A stretch of 30,406 bases of DNA from the NCBI GenBank assembly GCA_034696485.1, contig JAQIWT010000166.1, forward strand, positions 1-30,406. The letters run 5' to 3'. This stretch comes from Isohypsibius dastychi (Eukaryota; Tardigrada; Eutardigrada; Parachela; Isohypsibiidae). The notes under the pieces are model-generated. The model was not told the origin of the DNA. It made no database searches and worked only from the letters and a program-made list of their open reading frames with translations. The position numbers were made by a program, and so were the translations under genes. Positions 1 through 10,021 of this stretch are shown here, in pieces; within the stretch, counting starts at the first letter, position 1; each line of letters opens with the position of its first letter.

Positions 1-20
1 GACCACTCCATATAAGCAAA

Positions 21-290
21 TTTTTGTCCACCCCCCAAGGGGGGGGGGGACCTATAAATCCTTCACGCTAAACCGACGTTTTTCCTTCACGTGAAAAAGG
101 TTTTACCAAAACCTCGAGGTCAACGACCTAACTTTTTACTCGTGCTTACATAATGATTAGGGGGTTTTTAAAAAGCGTTGAAATTTAATTTTTTTCTTTT
201 CTCGTTTTTCAGTGATTTGTTTCGACTATTTTCGAAAGGAGGGGGTGGACGGTATGCCCGCCGCAGGTGGGCATATGGGATAACGTTCTC
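21..290. repeat. Dispersed G-run/hairpin repeat, copy 1
   Basis: The block opens with tttttgtcc, a C6-AA-G10 palindrome and acctataaatcc. It closes with a G-rich run, then ggac-ggtatgcccg. The end carries a hairpin: tatgcccgcc (253-262), loop gca, ggtgggcata (266-275), 10 pairs with one G-T. A second block with the same start and end motifs lies at 26871-27230. The interior is T-rich and differs between copies. No ORF is seen. It lies just upstream of exon 2 of the first four-TM gene, so probably inside that gene's intron 1. A non-autonomous element or satellite-derived unit is possible; the family is not recognised. Confidence 0.6.
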
Positions 291-418
291 AAACGGTTTT
301 TCCCGGGATATTTTTTAATCTGTTTTTGATGGAAAATTGAGCTCAGGTTGATTTTCAAATGGTATCCCATGTGGCGAATGTTGCGCGTTCCACCTCACTC
401 AATTGTGTTGCTTTTCAG

Positions 419-1065
419 GTTACACAATCCTCAATTACTACTATCAATATGGCCTGTTTGAGGGACGTGTTGCGCCGGGAGCCTGGTTGGGTTCCGCTAT
501 GTTCATCGCCGGAATTATTGGCATTGTCCACGGCTGCTCCGATCCACAAAATGTACAACGTTTCAGAAGACTCCGCATCGCGTTCGTCGTCTTCAACATT
601 ATCGTAGCTGTACTGTCCGTCATCATGCTTGTATTGGCCTTCAGATGGAAGATAAACGATCCCGAAGGATTCTTGTTTGAGGACTGTGAATTCCCCGTTG
701 TGAGTGCCGATTCAATCAAGACTGAGAAGCTGTTGATTAGTTTCTAGGATCATATTGAAATGAAAATGAGTTCAAAGTTGTTGGGCGAACTTTATTTTGC
801 AGAGATGATCTGAACTGAACTGAATGAAATTATAATTTTTCAGGCGCCCTGGATTTATTATTATAATCCGCACTGTGAAGCGGAAGTTCATGTTAAAATC
901 ATGGGAGTTAAAATCATGGAAACCACGATGATGATCATCGCATGCTTTGAAGCCTTAGTTGGATTTGTCGGAGCGATTATTGTTTGGAGCAATTGTTGTC
1001 TAGCTGATCCGGATAAGTTACGGCGAGAACAGGCATACCTGGAGTTGAGAAGGATAAACCATTGA
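419..1065 (+). CDS. Four-TM (CD20/MS4A-like) membrane protein, copy 1, 5' end missing
   Basis: Exons: 419-699 (after ttgcttttcag) and 844-1065 (after atttttcag); the intron 700-843 starts gtgagt. The first exon, about 25 codons in the neighbouring copy, should lie before the window. The visible part gives the rest of TM1, TM2 (near GAWLGSAMFIAGIIGIVHGC), TM3 (IAFVVFNIIVAVLSVIML), an outer loop with two Cys (EDCEFP, HCEAEVH) and TM4 (MMIIACFEALVGFVGAIIVW). The order of four helices with a Cys-bearing loop between TM3 and TM4 resembles CD20/MS4A-like or tetraspan proteins; no signature residue settles the family. Compared with copy 2, exon 3 carries a small in-frame duplication around the KIMG segment and a longer, charged C-terminal tail ending at 1065. 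A channel, scaffold or signalling role cannot be read from sequence. Confidence 0.7.
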
Positions 1066-1089
1066 GATTTTAGTGGAAAGACATCTTCC

Positions 1090-1300
1090 TACAATAGTAT
1101 TTTCTGTGCCGGTCGATCAAACAATTGCCAAATTGCTCTTAATATCAGCAGTTTCATATTTTTCTGTAGTACACGCAACGCAATCAAAATTCTGATGTCG
1201 TTTTATATCATTACTGGTCATGTCGCTGTATTTTCTGTTGCAATGACTGTGAGTTCGATAATATAACAAATACAGTATGTTTTCTGATATAGTTCACAGT
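1090..1300. repeat. Duplicated 3' flank of the four-TM gene (copy 1 side)
   Basis: The segment starting gtgccggtcgatcaaacaat and running through gtcgctgta...ttgcaatgact is clearly related to 3850-4050 behind copy 2. The duplication therefore covers the 3' flank as well as the exons. The AATAAA seen behind copy 2 is changed here to ataatataacaaat, so polyadenylation may differ. Confidence 0.65.
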
Positions 1301-1500
1301 AGAATTACAGTACAGTACAGTAACTCCATCTGGTGGTGATGAACCATTTCCAAGTTAGCTTCAATGGAAAGGTAGGCAACCTGGATGATGTTAGATTAAG
1401 CTGAATGGCCTTCGGAACAAGACGGCTAGTTTTCTCAAAGCGAGCAGAATAATCTCAAACGTTTCGAGGGATTTCAATTCTGATTCTGAATGAATAAAAC

Positions 1501-1660
1501 TAAAAGTCCAAACCAACACCAGCAACAGCGCAGCGTCATCATACAGTTTCAGCACCGGTTCCTGCTTAAAACTTTATCTCGCAAAGTGATTTGAACTGAA
1601 CTGAACAAATACAACAAATTTCAGGTAATACCGAATACGGTTGTCGGCCCACATTTTCGG
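1501..1660 (+). pseudogene. Mosaic fragment of the Asn/Tyr/Cys-rich secreted protein gene
   Basis: Bases 1510-1565 match 4932-4987 of the secreted-protein gene and would encode TNTSNSAASSYSFSTGSC. The match then breaks. An insert of about 56 nt (1569-1624) follows that closely resembles the 3' part of the four-TM intron 2 (3587-3643), including its tttcag end. After it, 1625-1650 (accgaatacggttgtcggcc) resumes the secreted-protein match near 4990-5009. No start, signal peptide or long frame surrounds it. I read it as a decayed, recombined fragment. An alternative is a terminal exon pair of another family member whose remainder is lost. Confidence 0.55.
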
Positions 1661-2290
1661 ACCTGTGTCTTGATGATTTTAAAGGGTCAGCAACTGTGCT
1701 CTGTCTAAGAATGAGCCGAACACGGTATCGTTTGTTTACGGAAAGTGGGTGAAACTATTCACAAGATGATTCACCTGTCAATCTTGATGATATTCAACCA
1801 GGTAAGGTCTGTTCATATTTCATCAAGCGTATCGTAAATTCACAAGAACTGACCTGGGAAGGAAAAGATAAGAGGATTCTGATTCAAGATGGCCTTTGGA
1901 GCCAGCCTATGTTAGCATTGTTCACTTGGTTAAATACGGCAGGCTGGCTGGCCAGCCTTTCGTTTTACTCCGTACGCGAATGTGTCATGTGTGGAAACTC
2001 GGGGCTGATGTGATAAAAACGGACTGGCTTGTGGGCCAATGAGTGCAATATTTGCGAATATTTGTGTGCTGACTATTGTCAATATCGCAAATCGCGATAA
2101 TGCGCTTAATGATTGCGAGGAAAATGGAAAGAGAGCTTTCGAGTTGAGCAGCCTTCTTTCTGCGTTTCACAACCGTTGTTTGATAGACAAAGCTGGGTTC
2201 GTGACACGGTGGGCTGAAATTTAGACCACCAGTTGATCTTATTTCGAAATCTTTTGTTTTTGGACTAAAAATTTTGGGGACAATTTGAAA
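1661..2290. other. Spacer between the mosaic fragment and four-TM copy 2
   Basis: No gene is supported. Short open stretches exist on both strands, but none has splice sites, a signal sequence or a recognisable family. Locally palindromic sequence (ggctggctggccagcc) lies near 1940-1958. The stretch presumably contains the promoter of the gene starting at 2291; no clear TATA box is seen close to it. Confidence 0.4.
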
Positions 2291-3802
2291 ATGTCGATCC
2301 AGTCGATGGTTGTCGGCGTTATACACACGTTCTTTGGATTTGTACTGGTTGGACTACAAGTTGCCTGTGAGTTAATCGGCTTTCTTAATCATTTGACCTT
2401 TCGCTTCTGTTTTGTTTTAAGAGGAATTAACTGTCCATATTTATTTCAAATATTGCAGATTGATATACTGTATGTTTCAAAATCATACTGATGGTTTCAT
2501 TTTCATTCTGAACAGCTGCAAGCGGGAAAAATTTCAAATATGCCTCTTTTCGGGGTATTTCTATAAAATGTTTGTGAAATTAAATTTTTGTGTTTGCCAG
2601 ATTGTTTCATGAACCGACAAATTTCATTAACTATTCTACAGTCCCATTTACCGTGGTTTCGGATCTGATTTTACTTTGTCCCACCGTCCTCTGCACAATT
2701 TCATAAATATGTTTGTATCAATTGCGAGAGTTTTTAGTTTTTCTTGACTGATCGAAGAAAATTGTGTGGGTAGTAAAGATGGGCATTCGAGTCTTCAGTG
2801 AGAATCTGACTTTGATTCCTTTTGAAAATCCCAGTTCTATCGGCTTGGAATTCCCACCCCGTGAGTCAATGATAACATTGAGAAATTCTTACTCAACGCG
2901 ATTGAAGATAAGCTTGTTTGCCAGTTCACTTGGTACATCTGAGAACCTCGTCGTTTTGAATGTCCTCTTTGTCAAACATTTTTTCGTTGTTTGTAGATAA
3001 AAAAATGAAAGGGGTTACCTAATGGTTCAGTATTATTAACTGAGGATTGATTAGGAGTTTTGGTTTCTGCGAAATAGTCAAATTAAGCCTGATTATTTTG
3101 TTTTGAAAGTGTTCTCTCTTGTGTTCTGGAAAATGGAGTTTTGAAAGTTGATTTTCAAATGGGTTCCAATGTGGCGAATGTTGCGCGTTCCACCTAACTC
3201 AATTGTGTTGCTTTTCAGGTTACATAATCCTCAATTACTACTATCAAAATGGCCTGTTTGAGGGACGTTTTGGGCCGGGAGCCTGGTTGGGTTCCGTTAT
3301 CTTCATAGCCGGCATTATTGGTATCGTCCACGGCTGCTCTGATCCACAAAATGTACAGCGCTACAGAAGACTCCGCATCGCATTCGTCGTCTTCAACATT
3401 ATCGTAGCTGTACTGTCCGTCATCATGCTTGGATTGGCCATCGGATGGCAGATGCTCGACCCCGAAGGATTTCTATTTGAGGACTGTGAATTCCCCTTTG
3501 TGAGTGCCGATTCAATCAAGATGTAAAAGTCCTTGATTGATTGCTAGGCTCAAATCGAAATTAAAATAATTTCAACATTGTTGGGCAAACTTCATCTCGC
3601 AAAAGTGATTTGAACTGAACTGAACAAAAACAAAAAATTTCAGGCGCCCTGGATTTACTATTTTCCTCCGCACTGTGAAGCGGCCCATCACGTTAAAATC
3701 ATGGGAGCCACGATGATGGCCATCGCATGCTTCGAGGTCATCTTTGGATTTGCCGGAGCAATTGTTGTTCGTCAAGCTGATTCGGATAAGTTGCGGCGAT
3801 AA
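2291..3802 (+). CDS. Four-TM (CD20/MS4A-like) membrane protein, copy 2, complete
   Basis: Exons: 2291-2366 (ends gcct, then gtgagt), 3219-3499 and 3644-3802. They join in phase to give 171 residues. The start ATG at 2291 gives MSIQSMVVGVIHTFFGF, which opens TM1. Helices lie at roughly residues 7-32, 46-66, 76-102 and 142-162. The loop between TM3 and TM4 holds two Cys (DCEFPF and PPHCEAAH), probably a disulfide pair on the outer side. The C-terminus ends with a short basic tail (ADSDKLRR). Exons 2 and 3 and both flanking intron sequences are close copies of 419-1065, so the pair arose by recent tandem duplication. Intron 1 (852 nt) is long for this window and holds nothing recognisable. The family assignment rests on topology only; it is probably a plasma-membrane protein. 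Confidence 0.75.
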
Positions 3803-3849
3803 CCGAAATTAGCAAGGACTAATCATTTAACCTTAGCGGGGAGACTTCT

Positions 3850-4050
3850 AGTATTTTTTGTGCCGGTTGATCAAACAATTGCCAAATTGCTCTTGTTGTT
3901 AGCAGTTCCATGTTTTGTGTAGTCAATTACACCCATCGAAATTCTGATTTTGTTTTATACCAGTTCTCGTCGTGTCGCTGTATTTCTGTTGCAATGACTT
4001 ATAGCCATAAATAAATACCGAATATTTTCTGATATCATTTACAATCGGAA
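3850..4050. repeat. Duplicated 3' flank of the four-TM gene (copy 2 side)
   Basis: It shares long stretches with 1090-1300, including ccaaattgctctt, gtcgctgtattt and gttgcaatgact. It contains the AATAAA of this copy at 4010-4015. Confidence 0.65.
4010..4015 (+). terminator. AATAAA polyadenylation signal, four-TM copy 2
   Basis: The canonical hexamer lies 208 nt after the stop at 3802 in the same orientation. The matching place behind copy 1 has lost it. Confidence 0.5.
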
Positions 4051-4596
4051 CTACATCCATCTGTCTGAAGAACCATTTCAAGCTAGCGTCACTGAAGAAA
4101 AGTCAACTTAGATGGCGCTGGAAACTCAAGTTGAGTGACCTTCACGATTGGACTGGAAAATTCTCAGCACCTCCAGGCAGCGCAATATGGTGGGCCCTTC
4201 TCTCATGCTATACTAGCGTGTTGTTGGTCAAAAGTTAGAAATTTACTCGCTCTGCATCTTGGGTGGATCGCGAATGAAAAATGTACGTCGAAGCATTTTG
4301 ATCAACAGTCAATATTGTCTGAGAGAACTGCACATGTTCTTAGGTACTTGTTGCACTCGCTTCTGAACAACTAGATGAAATCAAAACAATTGAATTTTGT
4401 TTATAACCTGCGCCCCTGTTTTTGGAGATCACGTGTTGCTTTATCTTGTGCTGCTGACACATGTTTTCCTACAGTTTTGGTCTCGGTGTTGTTCTGAAGT
4501 TATATTCCAGGATTAGAATCAGACTGACTGATATTGCAAGTACTGCCACGATTTTCGGACGTAAGATCGACTTTTCACTTCAGTAAACCAGTCCAG

Positions 4597-5257
4597 ATGT
4601 GCGCCAACAAAAGGTCATCATGTGCATTTCGCTTTATACCAGCCTTGATCTTCACCTTCATTCATACACCCACGGCTCAGGTAAGCTTTGTTCTGAACAG
4701 AACTCTCAATCGGATCACAGAGCAAAGAGTCTGTTTTGTAGAATTGTGGAGGAGGCTATTATCCCTTCAACGGCAGCTGCTATCCGATCGTCGGGTCAGA
4801 TGTCGGGAATAATTACTACTACAACTACAACTCCAACACCGGTTGCATTAACGGTGCTTGTTATCCGGCTGGAACTTCTCTGAGCAATAACAACGGTATC
4901 AACTGTATTAATGCCGGAACCTGTTTTTATTCCACCAACACCAACAACAACGCAGCATCATCATACAGTTTCACCACCAGTTCTTGTTCACCAAACACTG
5001 TTGTCGGCTCTGTTTCTTATAATGGCGCTTCTACCTTCACAATGAGTTCGTCGAATAACTACTTCTACGTGACCAACGCCGGTCAGATTGTGACCTCGAC
5101 TACAGTACCGATTGGCACGTATTTTCTGACAATTACTGGGTACGGGTTGCGAACAGTCACTATTCCGGTTACTATCACAGTAACGGGATGTAGTAACAGT
5201 AATACCTCAGGTGCGGTTTGTTTTACTAATGCTGGGCTTTGCTTTTTCGGGAAATGA
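4597..5257 (+). CDS. Secreted Asn/Tyr/Cys-rich protein with cadherin-like C-terminus
   Basis: Exons 4597-4680 and 4742-5257 flank a 61-nt intron (gtaagc...ttttgtag) and join in phase 0 to 199 residues. Exon 1 is essentially a signal peptide (RFIPALIFTFIHTPTAQ) ending at the splice point. The mature chain starts NCGGGYYPFNGSCYP, has repeated NN/NY runs and paired Cys (CINGACYP, CINAGTCF), then a Ser/Thr-rich stretch. The segment from about residue 115 (SYNGASTFTMSSSNNYFYV) through NAGQIVTSTTVPIGTYFLTI to TVTIPVTITVTGC has the alternating beta pattern of a cadherin-type domain, without clear calcium motifs. It ends with two more Cys. Likely extracellular, perhaps cuticle, egg-shell or matrix; that role is inference. 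An in-frame ATG at 4534 would add 21 residues before the signal sequence and is less likely. A decayed fragment of a relative lies at 1501-1660. Confidence 0.72.
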
Positions 5258-5851
5258 TGACTAAAATTCTGTTCAATTATAAAAGATAACAGAAAAAGCT
5301 GTTAGATTTTCGTGGGACATTGCGTTTGCAACTGTAACATTCATGGGTTGTATAAAGCTGGCTAGGAAGATGAATTGGTGATGCAGGGGGTCAAATTTCT
5401 TATCAGAGAAAACAGCATCCACTGGTCACTCGATCTGATGAAAGATTTGAAACAGAAGTTGAAAAAGATGACGGTCCGACACATTTTGACTGCGCGACAG
5501 AACCAGGACGGCCGGAGCTCACAGATTAGCCACAACATCCGTTTGACGAGCGATCAGATCAGTATTTTCCCAGTGTCACTCTTGCATATTTTGGTTTCAG
5601 AACAGAAAAAAGCTGGAATATTACACTGCATAGATTCTTGATCAAAACCGATTCTCACTAAGAGACCTTTATTGCCGAGGATCAAAACAAAACTCTGCAA
5701 CACCTTTATGAATGATCACACTGTCTCCAGTGTAGATATAGAAATTTGCCAAATATCGGTGTTGGTACAAATCAGAAATTCTTTTCTTAATTGTGAGAAA
5801 ATGGCAGTCTCCGGAGTCAGAGCCGTGCTGACCACTGCTCCACTTCAAAAT
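5258..5851. other. Convergent spacer
   Basis: This stretch lies between the 3' ends of the + strand secreted-protein gene and the - strand neuropeptide gene. No gene is seen. A - strand AATAAA at 5668-5673 could serve the neuropeptide gene, about 180 nt past its stop. Confidence 0.45.
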
Positions 5852-6142
5852 TCATTTTTTCCTGGTCGGAGCTCTCAACGCCTCTAGCAGAGAGAGTGGA
5901 GATTTTTGACGTGGACGGATCTCAAATGGCAGAAAATACATGTCACCAGATATTACTGGTCTGGCTTCTAGGTCGAACTCTTGGACTTCCAATCTTTGCG
6001 GCAAGTATCCGGGAATATTCTGGACAACAGGCGGTAAGATTCCGCGTTTACCGGGTTTCCAATCTCGGCTAAACTGAAACTGCTGTCCGAATACCAAGTT
6101 ACCCGCAGATAAAATGCATAAAATCAACACCCAGATCCCCAT
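5852..6142 (-). CDS. ACP-like (AKH/corazonin-related) neuropeptide precursor
   Basis: A single uninterrupted 96-residue frame. MGIWVLILCILSAGNLVFG is a strong signal peptide. It is followed at once by QQFQFSRDWKPGKRG. The core QFQFSRDWKP followed by Gly-Lys-Arg matches the ACP pattern known from insects (pGlu-x-x-F-S-R-D-W-N-x, then Gly and a dibasic site). The Gly gives C-terminal amidation and KR is the cleavage site. Depending on where the signal peptide ends, the product is the 10-mer from QFQF or an 11-mer from QQFQ, with N-terminal pyroglutamate expected. The remaining 70 or so residues are a precursor-related peptide with no Cys pair, unlike many AKH precursors. Corazonin (FQYSRGW) and AKH (NFSxGW) fit less well, because RDW is the ACP hallmark. 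The hormone would act through a GnRH-superfamily receptor. Confidence 0.88.
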   Translation of the reverse strand: MGIWVLILCILSAGNLVFGQQFQFSRDWKPGKRGILPPVVQNIPGYLPQRLEVQEFDLEARPVISGDMYFLPFEIRPRQKSPLSLLEALRAPTRKK

Positions 6143-6233
6143 TGCACAACTCGACGAAAGTTTGACAAAATGAAAATTTGAGAATTTTGAACCTGAGTGA
6201 ACGAACGTTTGCCAATCGCTGATACGACTTGAG

Positions 6234-6239
6234 TTTATA
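6234..6239 (-). promoter_or_regulatory. TATA box upstream of the ACP-like gene
   Basis: TATAAA on the - strand lies 92 bases before the ATG at 6142. A start site about 30 nt downstream would give a short 5' UTR. Position and motif only. Confidence 0.35.
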
Positions 6240-6463
6240 TCGTGGTTGGTTTGGACGGGTGGTTCCCATTGAATAATAGCTCCACAAAGTGTTTCATTGC
6301 ATGCGATTAAATCCTTTTGGAAATCGGTGGTTACGCCGGATTGGCGATTATCGGATTATTCGCGTGACGCTAATTTCGAGCAGAAAACAGACAAATATCA
6401 GCGAGGTGGTCTTTATTACCCGTTTCTAGAACTGGTGCTTCGATAACAACCCAAAGGGGAACA

Positions 6464-6469
6464 TTTATT
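6464..6469 (-). terminator. AATAAA polyadenylation signal, GH3 gene A
   Basis: The hexamer on the - strand lies 33 nt past the stop of the GH3-family gene ending at 6502. Confidence 0.6.
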
Positions 6470-6501
6470 CGGCAGCAATTATGGGAAAACTAATCAAGCG
6501 T

Positions 6502-9417
6502 TTATGGGGTCAGTTTTAGACTGGAATCCAGGCGTTCGCTTAGAATGAAATTTAGGAGGCTTTTCTTGGTCAGCACTCGAGGGATCTTGAGCTGCTGAGG
6601 AGAAGTGCTAGTCGTTTTGAGCATGTATTCACGCAAACGAGCAAATGCACCGGCTTTCAGGGCCATAATGACGGCGTGACCAAGCGAGCCAATTTCGCGG
6701 TATTCCTTGTATTTGTAGTGATCTCGTTGCGCAATTTGGTCATACTGCAAATAGAAAAAATTAATCTTTTGGGCGCACTGGAGAAGGTTTGATGAGACGG
6801 TTTTTTCGAAGTGGTAATTGCTCATTTGGATTTAATTTGCTGACGTCATTTTTCTTACTCTTGCAGCTAGTCGCAGTACAAATTCTTGTTGATCCACCGG
6901 CTCTTTAGGGAGCAGCTCCACAAAGACGACATGATGAGGACTCGCCTTGTTTTCTACAATAAATACCACCTCATACATTTATCTGGTTTCTGATTACATC
7001 AGCCAGCAAGCTAAGCGCTTTGGATTACAAGTGGCGTTGTTGTTTCGAAACAAGGCTTACCTTCTTCAACATGAACGATATCCAGGAGGACGCTTTCGCA
7101 GCTAGTGTAATCAACCAGCTCGACTCGCGGTGTTGTCAGTTTTACAGCTTCGGTTAAGCCGGCGTAGATGGAGAGCTCGGTCAGCTTCTCTCCTTTGACG
7201 TTCAGACTTCCTCCAGCTCTCCAGAAGCACAGATTTTAAGCCATGAAAATATTAGCTCTAAGACATGTTTGACGCTCACCGATGAAGGAATTCAAAGACG
7301 GGACATTGGTTGTAGTAGCTGACAATTTTGACCACATCTCCTGTGGAAGCACATATTTAGAATTTTTCAACGCTGCTGAATTCAACATAATGACAAATGG
7401 CTTATAAACCACGCGATTTCGCGGGGTACTGTACTGTTTTTAACGCGTCCGTATGTTTTGCCCGGGCTGATTAGCTCAGGTCGAATATCGAACTAGGCAT
7501 ACTGCCCGAGCGGTATATATGGATCAGAGAGCTCCACAGTCACGAATTTGCGTACCTAATCGATATCGGTATAACCCAGCGACGGTGGTGATGACCATTT
7601 CGTATTCCTGGCCCAGTTTGACCTAAGTAAAATAATTCCTTTTCATAAATTAGATATGGTTGGATTGGGGCTAAACAGTACCTGATCACTCAGGACAGTT
7701 GTTGGTTCTTCATCTAATATCTCATCGATCGGAATGAATTCGTAAAACATGGAATGTGGGAGAATGGTGTAGCGGTTCGGCTGGACGAACGGCCAGAAGT
7801 TGACTCCTATGACTTCTTCCGATGCAGCGAGGCAGGTTGAGTAGAGTAATATATCTGTGAATCAAACGTCTTGTTTTCACTGAAAATTTGGTTTTCGAAA
7901 ACTTTTTCACCTTTGGTGTAATGGTCCTTCAAATACTGTCCGTAAATACTGAACGGTCCAGTAGTGATACAGTTGATGATTTCCAGCTCAGGCCAAATCC
8001 GTCGCGCAATGTTATCGAAGCCTGCTCAAACGGTCATAACTCAGGAAATAACAACTCAGAAACAAAGCTGACCTTTCTGAAACTCTTCTTCCAGTTCGTC
8101 AGCCCGGGCTGGTTCAGGTTTCAAGCATGCATTCAGTTTTTCTCGTACTTGTTGCGGGATGTTGAGATCTTCTTTCAAACAACCACGTCGAATGTCATCC
8201 ACTAAACTTGGCCACTCACTTTCCATTCGTTTGAACGCGTAGTAGACCAAAGAAGCAAAGAACCCCTCAATGGCGCCAAGTTGGCGGTAACGGAGCGCAA
8301 AGACCAGCTGGACATAGCCACCAGCGCTGACATCCTCAATCTGAAATGATACGGTTGGTGCCGTGAAGATCTCGCCAACTTTGGACCACATAGGGTTCGC
8401 CGACATCGGACCAGCCAAAGTTCCACATGGGGCACGTTCCATGATTTTCGGGGGAACATAGCTGCATCGCCACACCTTAAAAAAACAAAGTTTGTTTGAG
8501 TGTGGGGGGGGGGGGGGGTAGGTATAACTTACGGGTCTGAGCCGATGGAGATTGCTCCACTGAATTTGTCGATCAGCATTGAACCCGAAGAAGGCAAGAT
8601 TACCAATTTGTTGGTACTTCATCCTTTTGGTGAAGGGAAGAAAAGCTGGTTCACCCGTTGTGCCGGAGGTCTTCGCAAAATACAGAGCAGGATCCGTCGT
8701 CAAGACCTGGGGTTCTCCGTTCTTCATTCGCTCAACATAGGGCTTGATATGGATGAACTTGGTCAAAGGTTGCGTTCGTTTATAATCAGCCGCGGTTCGT
8801 ATGATTGCAAACTTGTTATCTCTCCCGTAAACCGTATCACCATTCAGCTTGACTATCCGTAACAACGTGTCTTCCTGCGTTTTGCGGATTCGTTTGCTGT
8901 CTTGATGATATTGCCAGCTCTTGTACATTCCAATCAGTTGGAAAATTCGGGTGATGGCAAACTGTTTGAAAGCGGTTTGGAAACTCCATATTGGATCCCA
9001 GACTGTCAAGAAATCGACCGCAATCGCGCCAATCACCAAAAATACCCCAACTGATGATGAACATGATTTTGAAAGAGGCTGTTTCAAGAAACAGCTATTG
9101 GAACCCTTACCGGTCAGGATAGCGGATAGTGGGAACAAGAATGGTAAAAGACTGATGAATCCGAGAAACAAAAAAGCCGTTCGAGTGCTGAAAGGAATGG
9201 CAAGAGTTTGGCCCCTGCCCTTCCCATGAAGCTGAACATGGACATTTTTCAGGAATACTCCAACTGATGATCTGCGCCGGAGTGGATCCACAGAGTATGG
9301 TTGGGACATGATCGAGCTAGATTGAGGAATAAGAAGCGCGTGCGAACACCGCATTTGATGGGAAGTCGGTGGGTCGAAATACGGTATCTTATCTGATGAT
9401 GAGTTGTCTGATATCAT
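6502..9417 (-). CDS. GH3-family acyl-adenylating enzyme, paralog A, membrane-anchored
   Basis: Ten exons in transcription order: 9417-9111, 9050-8533, 8475-8073, 8021-7911, 7854-7682, 7622-7556, 7340-7280, 7218-7061, 6953-6859, 6744-6502. All phases close, giving 711 residues from the ATG at 9417. An in-frame ATG at 9309 (MSQPYSVDPLRRRSSVG) gives 675 and aligns better with the paralog's start. Two hydrophobic segments (about 76-100 and 104-120) suggest membrane anchoring. The adenylate-forming P-loop AKTSGTTGEPAFLPF starts near 229. Then come YSTCLAASEEVIG (GH3 motif II, Y..SE) and GLYRYRLGDVVKI (motif III, YRxGD). The C-terminal KIPRVL region is typical. GH3 enzymes activate carboxylates with ATP and usually join them to amino acids; the animal substrate is unknown. 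Intron 2 carries a long G/C homopolymer. Confidence 0.88.
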
Positions 9418-10021
9418 TCACTGTAGAACAAAAAGACTAAAGGTTTACGATACTCTTGTAAACGTTCCCATATTTCACGATCTCGTTGGAAGCACCATAT
9501 CTTTCTCTTGTTTTGAATGAATCCACATATTTTCATAGCAATGAGTGGTCGATTTTAGTTTGAAATCCGGAATGGCGACGGCCCTAGCAAGATTTTCTGG
9601 CTATGTTCCTGAGGCAGCTGCTGAGAAACAATATGTTTTCACCAGAGTTCTTCAGTTTGATTCTGCGACGCAGCCCATTCACAGACTATGGTAGGATGAT
9701 AACTCGAATTAGAATAGGGGCGAGAGACGCAAGCGAACATTCAGTTTGTCAACAGTCGGTCCTTCCGAATCTCTTCCTTATGCAAGTTACCTGATAGACG
9801 CCGAGAGGAACACATTAAATAATCGAATAGCTTCGCCGCGACATGTTTGTTCGTGTGGAAACTAGCAGACAATCATGGCGCGAGAGAAAAAAATCCCGTT
9901 GAAGTCAGACTGCAGATTGAATAAAGTATTGGCTCGGAGATCCAGCTGTAGCGCTGACGCGGGAACGGCAGTTCTTACTAACTAAAGTTGCTAATTGAAA
10001 CGGCAGGTGGATTAAAAAAAG
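9418..10021. other. Spacer between GH3 gene A and the PEBP gene
   Basis: It holds the upstream region of the GH3 gene starting at 9417 or 9309 and the 3' flank of the PEBP gene. No gene or clear TATA box is seen. An AATAAA on the + strand near 9920 has no upstream + strand gene to serve. Confidence 0.4.

Noticed and set aside
2764-3000. 78-codon frame inside intron 1 of four-TM copy 2
   Set aside because: No homologous frame in the duplicate copy can be seen, and it lacks splice signals and family resemblance.
8056-9417. A single 453-codon frame on the - strand as one exon
   Set aside because: Comparison with the paralog shows two introns read through inside it (60 nt at 9051-9110 and 57 nt at 8476-8532); the poly-Pro stretch comes from the intronic C run.
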